From assembly GCA_036490215.1 (NCBI GenBank), contig DASXEH010000055.1:1-64000 (forward strand): a stretch of DNA of 64,000 bases, given 5' to 3'. The stretch is from JASHSH01 sp036490215 (GTDB taxonomy: Bacteria; Pseudomonadota; Alphaproteobacteria; Rhodospirillales; Magnetospirillaceae). Positions within the stretch are counted from its first letter, which is position 1. The number at the start of each line of letters is the position of its first letter. The notes under the pieces were generated by a model. It ran no database searches and was not told the DNA's origin. It was given only the letters and a program-made list of their open reading frames with translations. The translations under genes and the position numbers were made by a program. Below are positions 32,624 through 41,329 of the stretch, one piece after another.

Positions 32624-34255
32624 TCACGGAGCGTTCTGATCCTGGCGCAGTCTGAAGCGTTGGACCTTGCCCGTTTCGGTTCGTGGCAAGTCATCGACGA
32701 AGACGATCTCTCTCGGATATTTATAGGGCGCGATTTGCGCCTTGACGAAGTCCTGCAGCTCCTTGGCCGTCTGCAACTGATCGGTCGACGCCTCCTTGAG
32801 AACGATGAAGGCTTTGACGATCTGGCCCCGGCCCGCATCCGGCACGCCCACCACCACGGCTTCCCTTACCTTGGGGTGTTCGAGCAGTACGCCTTCGATC
32901 TCCGGCCCGCTGATGTTGTAGCCGGACGAAACGATCATGTCGTCGGTTCGGGTGTGGTACCAGAAGATGCCGTTTTCATCTAAGCGGAACGCGTCGCCCG
33001 TCAGGTTCCAGCCGTCTTTCACATAATCCTTCTGCCGGTCTGGATCAGCCAGGTAACGGCAGCCAGTAGGGCCGCGCACGGCCAGCCGGCCCACGGTGTT
33101 CGCAGGCACTGGCCTCATCTCGTCATCGACCACCATGGCGCTGTAGCCGGGCACGGCGTACCCAGTCGCACCATGGAGCGCATCGCCCACGCGGGTCGAA
33201 ACAAAGATGTGCAACATCTCGGTCGAGCCGATCCCATTGAGGAGGGTGATGCCGGTCGCGTCGCGCCAGGCTTGTTGAACCGGCGCCGGCAGATGCTCGC
33301 CGGCCGAAACGCACAGCCGCAGGCTCTTGAGATCGAATGCCGCGGCGTGTTCGCTCATGGCCCGGTACATGGTGGGGGCCGTGAATAGAGCCGTAACCCG
33401 GTGGTCCTGAATCGCCTGCAACAAGATCGTCGCCGTGCACTTCTCCAGCAGCAGGGTCGATGCACCGACGCGCAGTGGGAAAAGCAGAAGACCGCCCAAG
33501 CCGAAGGTAAAGGCGAGTGGCGGGCTGCCGCAAAAAATGTCGTCCGATGTCGGGTTGAGAATATTGCGGGCATAGCCGTCGCAGATCGCCAGTACGTCGC
33601 GATGGAAATGGACCGTCGCCTTGGCCTTGCCCGTCGTGCCCGAGGTGAAGGCGATCAGCGCGACATCGTCATGGGACGGCACGATATCGGTGAAATGCGG
33701 CGACTGGCGCTGCATCCGCATCTCGATGCCGGTCGGGGCCGTCGTGTTGAAGTACGCGATCGACCGTAGGGCCGAAACGCCTTCGCGCGCCGCCTCGATC
33801 TCCTGCGCCAGACTTGCATCGCAGAGGGCCAAACTGACTTGCGCCTTGTCGACGATGTAGGCGAGTTCGCGCGAACGAAGCAGTGGCATGGTCGTCACGA
33901 CGATGCCGCCGGCCTTGAGCACCGCAAACCAACACGCGACCAGCATCCGGTTGTTGGCCGAACGCAGCAACACGCGGTTGCCCGGGCGCAACCCCATTTC
34001 CGTGACCAGCAGGTTGGCGATGCGATTAGCGTGGTCCCGAAGATCGGCATAGTTCCAGACGGTGCCATCGGATGCGCGAATGCATGGACGCGCACCAAAT
34101 CCCTTCTCGACCATCGCATCGAGCAGCTCGACGGCGGCATTGATTCGCTTGGGATACCCGAATGCTCCCAGCGCTTCGGTCATTTCCGGCCAGAGATTTT
34201 CCGGCGGCAGATGATCGCGTGCAAACCCGTCTTCGTAGACACTTGGATCGAGCAC
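32624..34255 (-). CDS. AMP-forming aryl-CoA ligase, benzoate/2-aminobenzoate-CoA ligase-like
   Basis: The protein has 543 residues of the adenylate-forming superfamily. It has the P-loop IAFTSGTTGKAKATVHFHRD, LLNGIGSTEMLHIFVS, the adenosine-binding WNLTGDAFRLDENGIFWYHT and the C-terminal Lys motif RTETGKVQRFRLR. The N-terminal FARDHLPPENLWPEM is characteristic of benzoate- and 2-aminobenzoate-CoA ligases. It would activate an aromatic acid with ATP and CoA. It is the last gene of a minus-strand trio with an alpha/beta hydrolase and a NicX-like dioxygenase. Anthranilate or another (hetero)aromatic acid is a reasonable substrate guess. Confidence 0.88.
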   Translation of the reverse strand: MLDPSVYEDGFARDHLPPENLWPEMTEALGAFGYPKRINAAVELLDAMVEKGFGARPCIRASDGTVWNYADLRDHANRIANLLVTEMGLRPGNRVLLRSANNRMLVACWFAVLKAGGIVVTTMPLLRSRELAYIVDKAQVSLALCDASLAQEIEAAREGVSALRSIAYFNTTAPTGIEMRMQRQSPHFTDIVPSHDDVALIAFTSGTTGKAKATVHFHRDVLAICDGYARNILNPTSDDIFCGSPPLAFTFGLGGLLLFPLRVGASTLLLEKCTATILLQAIQDHRVTALFTAPTMYRAMSEHAAAFDLKSLRLCVSAGEHLPAPVQQAWRDATGITLLNGIGSTEMLHIFVSTRVGDALHGATGYAVPGYSAMVVDDEMRPVPANTVGRLAVRGPTGCRYLADPDRQKDYVKDGWNLTGDAFRLDENGIFWYHTRTDDMIVSSGYNISGPEIEGVLLEHPKVREAVVVGVPDAGRGQIVKAFIVLKEASTDQLQTAKELQDFVKAQIAPYKYPREIVFVDDLPRTETGKVQRFRLRQDQNAP

Positions 34256-34315
34256 TCTTCACTTCCTTACATCATGCGGAACGTGCGTGCTGCCGGCCGC
34301 GGCGATGGCCGGCGA

Positions 34316-35143
34316 TTAAAGCCTCTGCAACCAGGTTCGGGCTTGCGGCACCCACGGGCCATCGACCTCGCCGCCGGCCAGGCTGGCCGTAAAATGATCG
34401 CGGTCGGTCATGACGAGACGAGACACTTCGCCGCCAGCGTTATGCAGCGCGGTCTCCATCTCGGCGCCTTGGGTCATCAGGTGTGGAAAGTCCCGATCAC
34501 CATGGGCAATGAAGAACGGCGGGGGCGCGCCCTGAATATTGAGGACCGGACTCGCCGGCGTTTCCGCGCTGCTGTCCTCGGGCCCAAGAAACCGCGGACG
34601 CGCAGGAAGGCCAGACCCGGTGCCGAAGCGGAAGACCCCTGAAATCGGCAGGCAGATTTTGATGACGTCGATCGGCAGACCGAGCTTGGCCTGCCAGTCG
34701 CGTTTGACCGCCAGCAGCGAACCGTAGTGTCCGCCGGCCGAATGCCCGCCGACCGCCAGGCGTTTCGGATCCGCACCGAATGATGCCGCGTTTTTCCAGA
34801 GATACTGAACGGCTGCCGCGCAATCATCGTAAGCGGCGGGGAAAACATATTTCGGCGCCAGCCGATATCCGATGCTGGCGAAGGTGATGCCGACCGCGGT
34901 AAAGGCCGGCGCCATGAAGCTCATCCATTCCTTGTAGCCGCTGACCCAGCCGCCGCCATGGATGAAGGCGAACAGCCGGCCATCGGGTTTTGCGGGCGAA
35001 TAGATGGCGATCGATTGATAGGGGTCCGAGCCGTATTGGAAATCTGAGAACGGCACGCCGAACGAATTCATCATGCATGCGTCGCGGTAGGGCGTGGCGA
35101 CGGCCGAGACCGGCTCTTGGGGTGGATAATCCTGGGGGCGCAT
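34316..35143 (-). CDS. Alpha/beta hydrolase (esterase/kynurenine-formamidase-like)
   Basis: The protein has 275 residues. The oxyanion motif FAFIHGGGWVSGYKEWM, nucleophile elbow VGGHSAGGHYGS, acid in FFIAHGDRDFPH and the late His in TDRDHFTASL are all present. The HGGGW plus GHSAGGH arrangement is that of the BD-FAE/kynurenine formamidase group. Placed between a dihydroxypyridine-dioxygenase-like gene and an aryl-CoA ligase, it could hydrolyse an N-formyl or ester intermediate of an aromatic pathway. Confidence 0.88.
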   Translation of the reverse strand: MRPQDYPPQEPVSAVATPYRDACMMNSFGVPFSDFQYGSDPYQSIAIYSPAKPDGRLFAFIHGGGWVSGYKEWMSFMAPAFTAVGITFASIGYRLAPKYVFPAAYDDCAAAVQYLWKNAASFGADPKRLAVGGHSAGGHYGSLLAVKRDWQAKLGLPIDVIKICLPISGVFRFGTGSGLPARPRFLGPEDSSAETPASPVLNIQGAPPPFFIAHGDRDFPHLMTQGAEMETALHNAGGEVSRLVMTDRDHFTASLAGGEVDGPWVPQARTWLQRL

Positions 35144-35157
35144 GGGACTGACTCTTT

Positions 35158-36243
35158 TCAGTGACGGACGCGGGCGACCTTCATCTTCTCGTCGACGATC
35201 TTCCCTTTGTGAATGATCGTCTCGTTGTCGAGAATGAGGGTGCAGTCGCGCATCGGCACGTCGTAATGGCCGCGCGTGCTCCGCGTACCGCCGCCCTCGG
35301 TGTTGGGGCCGGTTGAGAAGAGGAAATTACCCGGGAAGACGCGCGCGGCAGCACGGGCGCGCTCCGGCGTGTCGCCTTGCAACCCCATCCAATACCACGG
35401 CGCCTGCGGGTTCAGGCCCCAGCCCAGATGCGAGACTGCGAATGGATCGCGGTCGGCGTCGTTTTCTTTGTTGTCTTCCAGCCAATCGCGCATCAGCTTG
35501 GCGTCGAGACCGCCATCGATCGTGACGATAAAGCCATCGCGGATCGTCAGCCTGACCGGGTCGACCACATAGCGGCAATAGGGCAAAATCACGATGTCGC
35601 CCGGCTGCATCACCACCACGCCATTGGCGGACAATTCGTTGGGGAAGGTGTGCACATGGCCGGCGCCCCAATGGTCGAACCGGCCGGGCAGATCGGCATA
35701 GCCGTATTGGCTCATCACCGGATAGTCGCCGCAGCGATACCGCAGATCGGTGCCAGCATCGGAGATCACACGGACTTCCTTGGTCTTGGCCAACAGATCG
35801 TGCGAATACAGAACGGCTTCACGCAGACCGGGCGGCGATTGAAGCTGCTCGAGATCGTCCGGCGCATCGATGATCATGAGCACGCGCGCGCCCGCTTGCC
35901 GCACGATCTTGAGCCATGAGGCAAACAGCGGCACATGGAAGATCACGATCAGATCGGCGACCTTGAGCGCTTCCAATGTTCCTTTGCACTGGCCGATGGT
36001 CGGCACGCCAACTTTCGTCCATCCGGGAATCATGTTGACGCACAACTCGTAGACGTCAGCGCCCAACTCCTCGGCAGCGGCGAAGGTCGACATGACGAAC
36101 TCGCGCCGTGTCCCCAAGTCGGAAACCACGGCGACCGTCTCGCCCGGCTTCACGTTGCACATCGCTAACTGCGCCTTGAACAGGCTCGTCATCTTGCCGG
36201 GATTCATTTCCTGCGATCGGAACGAGGCCTGCATCGACGTCAT
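35158..36243 (-). CDS. 2,5-dihydroxypyridine 5,6-dioxygenase-like (NicX family) protein
   Basis: The protein has 361 residues. The C-terminal half contains SQYGYADLPGRFDHWGAGHV, SHLGWGLNPQAPWYWMGL and NFLFSTGPNTEGGGTRSTRG, very like NicX of nicotinate degraders. The iron-ligand pattern of NicX is kept with the right spacing: H272, S310, H326, D328. NicX opens the ring of 2,5-dihydroxypyridine to N-formylmaleamate. The fold is related to M29 aminopeptidases, so automatic annotation may mislead. It is the first gene of the trio and is divergent from a Liv-type transporter. The exact heteroaromatic substrate is unknown. Confidence 0.82.
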   Translation of the reverse strand: MTSMQASFRSQEMNPGKMTSLFKAQLAMCNVKPGETVAVVSDLGTRREFVMSTFAAAEELGADVYELCVNMIPGWTKVGVPTIGQCKGTLEALKVADLIVIFHVPLFASWLKIVRQAGARVLMIIDAPDDLEQLQSPPGLREAVLYSHDLLAKTKEVRVISDAGTDLRYRCGDYPVMSQYGYADLPGRFDHWGAGHVHTFPNELSANGVVVMQPGDIVILPYCRYVVDPVRLTIRDGFIVTIDGGLDAKLMRDWLEDNKENDADRDPFAVSHLGWGLNPQAPWYWMGLQGDTPERARAAARVFPGNFLFSTGPNTEGGGTRSTRGHYDVPMRDCTLILDNETIIHKGKIVDEKMKVARVRH

Positions 36244-36417
36244 GATTCTGCTCCTGCCAATCGGCGCGGTTGGTTTCGCCGTTGTTCAAACGAGTCAAAG
36301 CGCCACTCGGCCGATGATACGCCGCGATCACGTTCGGTCAATAGAGAATGATATTCGGTATTGATGTCGCCGGGCCATTTGTCGCATCATCCTAGGCGTG
36401 AGGCGGGCTTGAGCATA

Positions 36418-36435
36418 GTTGACGATTTGGTCAAC
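36418..36435. promoter_or_regulatory. Inverted repeat in the divergent control region
   Basis: GTTGAC (36418-36423) and GTCAAC (36430-36435) form a perfect inverted repeat with a six-base spacer. It lies in the 367-base gap between the NicX-like and Liv operons and is a candidate regulator site. Confidence 0.5.
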
Positions 36436-36506
36436 AAACATGCCAAGTCAAAGCGATTCCAATGCTGCGCTGCGAAGGGCAAAGGGAAAGGCTTAAGCCT
36501 ATCCAT

Positions 36507-36525
36507 AAGCGAATATTATTCGCTT
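36507..36525. promoter_or_regulatory. Long perfect inverted repeat upstream of the Liv-type operon
   Basis: AAGCGAAT (36507-36514) and ATTCGCTT (36518-36525) are perfectly complementary around ATT. A shorter related palindrome, GAATGATATTC, is at 36346-36356 near the divergent NicX-like promoter. Arm length suits a TetR-family dimer; the TetR gene at 42377 is the nearest candidate. Binding is inferred. Confidence 0.6.
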
Positions 36526-36610
36526 TACACCTAAACTATCGGCTGCCTACACTTGCTTTCCGGCCGGTTCACGAGTCCGGCTCAAGCCTTTACGCTCGGG
36601 GGAGAAAGCT

Positions 36611-37798
36611 ATGGTCAAGACGCGGTGGATTTTGGCTTTGGCAGGAGTGACGCTCGTCGCAGCGTCGGCTCATCGCATGGCGATGGCGGATGGCGATCCG
36701 ATCATTATCGGTTTCGATATGCCGTTCAGCGGCTGGTTTCAGCCGATCGACGACGGCACCGTGAAGGGTGCGCAGCTCGCCATCGACGACATCAACAAGG
36801 CTGGCGGCGTATTGGGCCGTCAACTTAAAGAGGCCGACTACGATATGAAGTCGGAACCACCACTTGGCGCTGACGGCGCGATCGATTTAATCTCGAAGGG
36901 CGCAAAGCTGATTCTGGTACCGAGCGATTTCGATTTCGGCGGCCCGGGTGCCAACGTCGCGCAGTCGAAGAACGTGCCGGTCTTCTCAGGCGCGTCAGAC
37001 TCCAAGTTCGGCGTCGCCGGCATCGGCAGCATGGCCTACAGCGTCTCTGTAGCCAGCCAGCCGCAGGGCGCGTTGATGGCGGAATGGGCCTACAACAAGA
37101 AAGGCTGGAAGACCGCCTATATCCTGATCGACAACACGATCAACTTCACCAAGTCGCTCTGTGGTAATTTCGGCGACCGTTGGAAGAAGCTGGCCGGTGC
37201 CGACAATCTCCTGGGTACCGACACTTTCCTCAACAACGATCCGTCGATCGCGACACAGGTGACGCGTATCCAGTCTCTGCCGAAAAAGCCGGATCTGATC
37301 TTCCTCTGCTCCTACGTTCCGGGTGGGCCGAGCGCGATCAAACAGCTTCGCGCTGCGGGTCTCGACCAGCCGATCCTGACCGGCGAATCGATGGATGGCG
37401 ATTACTGGCTGGGTATGGCGCCCAACCTGTCGAATTTCTACATCGCCGATTACGGCTCTTTCGCCGGTGATGACTCCGATAAAGCGGTGAATGACTTCTA
37501 CAGCCGTTTTAAGGCCAAGTTCGGCAAGCCTGCCGATGTATCCTATGTGCTGCGCGGCTATTCGGAGATCGAGGCTTTCGCTCATGCGGCGACCAAGGCC
37601 AAGTCGGTCGACGGCGCCAAGGTCGCGGCGGCCTTGGATACCTTTAAGAATGAGCCTCTGGTGATCGGCCCGACCACCTTTACCGACAAGCTGCACATCC
37701 AGATCAACCGTCCGATGAGCATTCTTGAAGTGCAGCAAGGGAAGTATCATTTCATCGAGAAGTACGCCGTCAAAGAAGTCCCGCCGATGCAGTACTGA
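36611..37798 (+). CDS. Branched-chain-type ABC transporter substrate-binding protein
   Basis: The protein has 395 residues, with GGGGGAG upstream of ATG 36611. A signal peptide (MVKTRWILALAGVTLVAASA, cleaved near AMA-DG) precedes a Peripla_BP_6 fold: IIIGFDMPFSGWFQPIDDGT, LAIDDINKAGGVLGRQLKEA and DVSYVLRGYSEIEAFAHA. Members bind amino acids, amides or aromatic acids. The operon context with aromatic catabolic genes favours an aromatic or heteroaromatic acid. Confidence 0.92.
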   Translation: MVKTRWILALAGVTLVAASAHRMAMADGDPIIIGFDMPFSGWFQPIDDGTVKGAQLAIDDINKAGGVLGRQLKEADYDMKSEPPLGADGAIDLISKGAKLILVPSDFDFGGPGANVAQSKNVPVFSGASDSKFGVAGIGSMAYSVSVASQPQGALMAEWAYNKKGWKTAYILIDNTINFTKSLCGNFGDRWKKLAGADNLLGTDTFLNNDPSIATQVTRIQSLPKKPDLIFLCSYVPGGPSAIKQLRAAGLDQPILTGESMDGDYWLGMAPNLSNFYIADYGSFAGDDSDKAVNDFYSRFKAKFGKPADVSYVLRGYSEIEAFAHAATKAKSVDGAKVAAALDTFKNEPLVIGPTTFTDKLHIQINRPMSILEVQQGKYHFIEKYAVKEVPPMQY

Positions 37799-37819
37799 TC
37801 GGCTTGCCGGGGAGCGCCA

Positions 37820-38539
37820 ATGACACTGAGGGCCGCGGATATCACCGTTAAGTTCGGCGGAATCACGGCCCTCAGCAATGTGGAGTTGGCGCTCAATCCC
37901 GGCGAGATTTTGGGACTGATCGGTCCGAATGGGGCCGGGAAGACGACCCTGGTCAATGTGCTCAGCGGTTTTCAGCGGCCCCATTCCGGCAACATCGTCA
38001 TCTCGGGCGATGTCGCCACCCGCCACACCAGCCATCATTTCGCCCACGCCGGCGTGGCCCGCACTTTCCAGGCGGTGCGTCTGTTCCGCGGCATGACGGT
38101 GGCGGAGAATGTCGAAGTGAGTTGCGTCAGCGCCGGCCTGTCGCGCGCCGCTGCGCGCAAGCGGGCGGTGGACCTGCTGGACTGGATCGGGCTCGCCGAG
38201 CACGGGCATCGGCTGGCTTCGACTCTGAACTATAGCGACGAGCGTCGCGTCGGCGTCATCCGCGCGCTGGCGTTGAACCCAGCCTTCCTGTTGCTCGACG
38301 AACCGGCCGCTGGTCTGAACGCGTCCGAGGCCGACGAGTTGCGTGCTCTGATCGGCCGCATTCAAGCCAGTTTCGGCTGCGCCGTATTGTTGATCGAGCA
38401 CAATGTCGGGCTGGTGATGAAGCTTTGCCATCGTATCCATGTCCTCGAAAGCGGGCGCACCATCGCGGTGGGTACGCCTGCCGAGGTGCAGGCCGAAGCC
38501 CGCGTCCGCGAAGCCTATCTCGGTTCGCAGGCGCATTAA
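37820..38539 (+). CDS. Branched-chain-type ABC ATP-binding protein (LivG-like)
   Basis: The protein has 239 residues. It has Walker A GPNGAGKTT, the LivG feature ARTFQAVRLFRGMTVAENVE and Walker B AFLLLDEPAAGLNASEADEL. The signature is atypical: LNYSDERRVGVIRAL in place of LSYGEQRRLEIARAL, so the normal Ser-Gly-Gly core is altered. It starts 22 bases after the binding-protein stop and is followed after three bases by the LivF-like gene. Confidence 0.93.
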   Translation: MTLRAADITVKFGGITALSNVELALNPGEILGLIGPNGAGKTTLVNVLSGFQRPHSGNIVISGDVATRHTSHHFAHAGVARTFQAVRLFRGMTVAENVEVSCVSAGLSRAAARKRAVDLLDWIGLAEHGHRLASTLNYSDERRVGVIRALALNPAFLLLDEPAAGLNASEADELRALIGRIQASFGCAVLLIEHNVGLVMKLCHRIHVLESGRTIAVGTPAEVQAEARVREAYLGSQAH

Positions 38540-38542
38540 GCC

Positions 38543-39328
38543 ATGACGGCGCAAAGCTCAGGCAACGCCACGGCCACGATGGGCAACCCGACGCCATTGC
38601 TCGCGGTGAGCGATCTGCAAATCAAATATGGCTCCATCACCGCCTTGCGCGGCCTTTCCATTCACGTCGGTGGCGGCGAAATCGTGGCGGTAGTCGGACC
38701 GAATGGCGCCGGCAAATCGTCACTCCTTTGCGCCATCGCGGGCGTGGTGCCCAGCGCCAAGGGCGCAATCACCTTTCTCGGTAAGCCGCTGATCGGCTTG
38801 TCCCCGGAGGATATCCTGAGGCGAGGCATCGCCATGGTGCCCGAGGGGCGGCATATTTTCGGCAGTATGACCGTCGACGAAAACCTTCGCTTGGGCGCAA
38901 CCGTCCGGACCGATCGCGGCGCCATCGCCAAGGACATAGAAGAACTGCTCGAGACCTTTCCCATTCTACGCGAACGCCGCAAGCAGCCGGCCGGCCGGCT
39001 GTCGGGCGGGGAGCAGCAACAACTCGCCATCGCGCGCGCGCTGCTCTGCAAGCCGCGCCTGCTGATGCTCGACGAGCCATCGCTTGGCCTGGCGCCCATC
39101 GTGATCGATCAAGTCTATCAGATCCTGACCATGCTGCGTCAGCGCGGGATGACGATACTGCTGATCGAACAGAATGCCACGCGCGCATTGAATACCGCAG
39201 ACCGGACCTATGTGCTCAGTGCGGGGTCGCTGCGCCTGAGCGGAACCAAGACCGAGCTGCTGAACAATCGCGATTTCGATGCCGCGTATTTCGGCGTCGC
39301 CGAGGCCGAAACGAGGGTCTTGCCGTGA
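38543..39328 (+). CDS. Branched-chain-type ABC ATP-binding protein (LivF-like)
   Basis: The protein has 261 residues. It has Walker A GPNGAGKSS, the LivF block GIAMVPEGRHIFGSMTVDEN, signature LSGGEQQQLAIARALL and Walker B LLMLDEPSLGLAPIVIDQV. ATG 38543 gives a short polar lead (MTAQSSGNATATMGN); a later ATG at 38579 is possible. Its stop overlaps the GTG start of the LivH-like gene. Confidence 0.93.
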   Translation: MTAQSSGNATATMGNPTPLLAVSDLQIKYGSITALRGLSIHVGGGEIVAVVGPNGAGKSSLLCAIAGVVPSAKGAITFLGKPLIGLSPEDILRRGIAMVPEGRHIFGSMTVDENLRLGATVRTDRGAIAKDIEELLETFPILRERRKQPAGRLSGGEQQQLAIARALLCKPRLLMLDEPSLGLAPIVIDQVYQILTMLRQRGMTILLIEQNATRALNTADRTYVLSAGSLRLSGTKTELLNNRDFDAAYFGVAEAETRVLP

Positions 39329-40209
39329 TCAACCTGGTTCAGAATGTCGTCGATGGCATCAGCGTGGGCAGCCTCTACGCGCTGACGGCGCTCGGCATCG
39401 GCCTGATCTTTGGCGTGATGCGCCTGATCAACGTCGCCCATGGCGAGCTGATTACGGCGATGGGCTACACCATGTTGCTTTTCGCCAGCCAGTCGGTCGT
39501 CGTCGCGATGATCGGCGGCATGATCGCCGTGGTGCTGCTGGCTCTGGTTACCGAACGTGTCGCCTTCCGCCCGCTGCGCAGCGCCGATCCGGCAACCTTG
39601 TTGGTCGCTTCTTTCGCCGTCAGTTTCTTCTTGCAAAAGTCGATCGCGCTGGTGATCGGGTACAGGCCCAAGGGCATCAACATTCTGCCGAGTCTCGGCC
39701 AGCAGGTGGTTGTGTTCGGCGTGAGGCTGCAGCTTCTGAAGATGGCGACCATCGCCGTCGTGGCCGTGATGCTGATTCTGCTGACGTGGTTTCTCAAGCG
39801 CACGCGATTCGGTTTGGAAATGCGCGCTGCCGCCGAGAACTTCCGTATGGCGCAGTTGCTTGGTATCCGCGGTAATCGCGTTATCGCGATGGCATTTGCG
39901 CTCAGTGCGATTCTTGCCGCTGCCGTCGCGGTTCTGTTCATCTCGCAAAGTGGCTTCTTGACGCCACGCATGGGGCTCCAGCTTGTGGTGATCGCGTTTG
40001 TCGGAACCGTGATCGGCGGGTTGGGAAGTCTGGTCGGCGCCGCGGCCGGCGGTTTTTTCGTCGGTGCCACGACGGTGTTCCTCCAGGCCGTCCTGCCGCC
40101 CGATCTCCGCCAGCTGCGCGAGGCCTTCGTCTATCTGGTGGTGATCTTGGTCCTGTTGCTGCGGCCGCAGGGTCTGTTCCCGGCGTCGGGCCTCAAGGAG
40201 CGGGTATGA
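39325..40209 (+). CDS. Branched-chain-type ABC permease (LivH-like)
   Basis: The protein has 294 residues from GTG 39325, which overlaps the preceding TGA. Eight or so hydrophobic segments are seen, with the family motifs GSLYALTALGIGLIFGVMRL, INVAHGELITAMGY and FVGTVIGGLGSLVGAAAGG. It is a channel subunit paired with the LivM-like protein and coupled to it by an ATGA overlap. Confidence 0.93.
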   Translation: MINLVQNVVDGISVGSLYALTALGIGLIFGVMRLINVAHGELITAMGYTMLLFASQSVVVAMIGGMIAVVLLALVTERVAFRPLRSADPATLLVASFAVSFFLQKSIALVIGYRPKGINILPSLGQQVVVFGVRLQLLKMATIAVVAVMLILLTWFLKRTRFGLEMRAAAENFRMAQLLGIRGNRVIAMAFALSAILAAAVAVLFISQSGFLTPRMGLQLVVIAFVGTVIGGLGSLVGAAAGGFFVGATTVFLQAVLPPDLRQLREAFVYLVVILVLLLRPQGLFPASGLKERV

Positions 40210-41303
40210 ACCGCGTCCTGCGCGCGCTCTGGCCTGTTCTGTCACTGATGCTGCTGGTCGCGGCCATCGCGGTTGCGGCGTCCGGCGGATCGGAGATCGT
40301 TCAACGCCAGGTGACCTACGGGCTGATCGAGTTGATCGCCGTGGTGGCCCTTTACATCTTTGTCGGCAATTCGGGTCTGCTGTCGTTCGGCAATGTCAGC
40401 TTCATGGCGATCGGGGCCTACGTGTCGGCGCTGCTGACCATGCGGCCGGCATCCAAGGGCATGTTATTGCCGGGGCTTCCCGAATTGATCAGTTCAGCAC
40501 AATGGCCAGTGATTCCCGCAGCGATCGCCGGTGGCTTGGTTGCGTCCGCATTCGCCTTCCTTGCTGGCATCCCGCTGATGCGGCTCTCGGGGATCGCCGC
40601 CAGTATCGCCACCTTCGCGGTCTTGGAGATCGTCTATATCGGTGCCGGCAACTGGACCGATGTCACGGGCGGGCAGAATTCGCTGATCGGCCTGCCGATC
40701 TATTCCGATATATGGGTGTGCCTTATATGGTCCTTGATCACGATCGCGACCGCCTTCATCTATCAGGAGACGCGGTCGGGCTTGCTGTTGCGCGCCTCGC
40801 GTGAAGACATCGTAGCGGCACGGGCCGCCGGCGTGAACGTTCATCGCCATCGCCTGGTCTCCTTCGTCATCAGCGCCTTTTTCAGTGGCATCGCCGGCGT
40901 ACTGCTCGGTCACTTTCTCGGGACCGTGCGGATCGAGACGTTCTATCTCGACCTCACTTTCGCGATCCTCGCCATGCTGGTGGTCGGCGGCATGGGCAGC
41001 CTGGCCGGAGCGGTCATCGGCGCGATCGTCATCGCTGTGTTGACGGAGGCACTGCGCCGCGTAGAGGCGGGGGTCGACTTCGGGATATTCGCGGTCGGCG
41101 CATTGCCTGGGCTGGGCGACGCCGTGCTTGCTCTCGCGATGCTGCTGATTATCCTGTTCCGGCCAAAAGGCTTGAGCCAGGGACGGGAGATCACTTGGCC
41201 GTTTCGTGCGGAACGCCCATCTTCTTCAAAGAACCCGAGCGAATCGCTCGCGGACGGCAGCCGTATGGCGCCGCGCCCTATGATATCGAAGCCGGAAAGT
41301 TGA
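40206..41303 (+). CDS. Branched-chain-type ABC permease (LivM-like)
   Basis: The protein has 365 residues with the family motifs VGNSGLLSFGNVSFMAIGAY, GVNVHRHRLVSFVISAFFSG and AMLVVGGMGSLAGAVIGAIV. The last 45 or so residues after LFRPKGLSQGR are polar and not part of the usual fold. It completes the importer; the MBL-fold gene starts 26 bases downstream. Confidence 0.92.
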   Translation: MNRVLRALWPVLSLMLLVAAIAVAASGGSEIVQRQVTYGLIELIAVVALYIFVGNSGLLSFGNVSFMAIGAYVSALLTMRPASKGMLLPGLPELISSAQWPVIPAAIAGGLVASAFAFLAGIPLMRLSGIAASIATFAVLEIVYIGAGNWTDVTGGQNSLIGLPIYSDIWVCLIWSLITIATAFIYQETRSGLLLRASREDIVAARAAGVNVHRHRLVSFVISAFFSGIAGVLLGHFLGTVRIETFYLDLTFAILAMLVVGGMGSLAGAVIGAIVIAVLTEALRRVEAGVDFGIFAVGALPGLGDAVLALAMLLIILFRPKGLSQGREITWPFRAERPSSSKNPSESLADGSRMAPRPMISKPES

Positions 41304-41329
41304 AATCCGAAGGATCAGGAGACGCATCG

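Noticed and set aside
36995..38554. 519-codon minus-strand frame opposite the Liv binding protein and LivG-like genes
   Set aside because: Shadow of two clear transporter genes.
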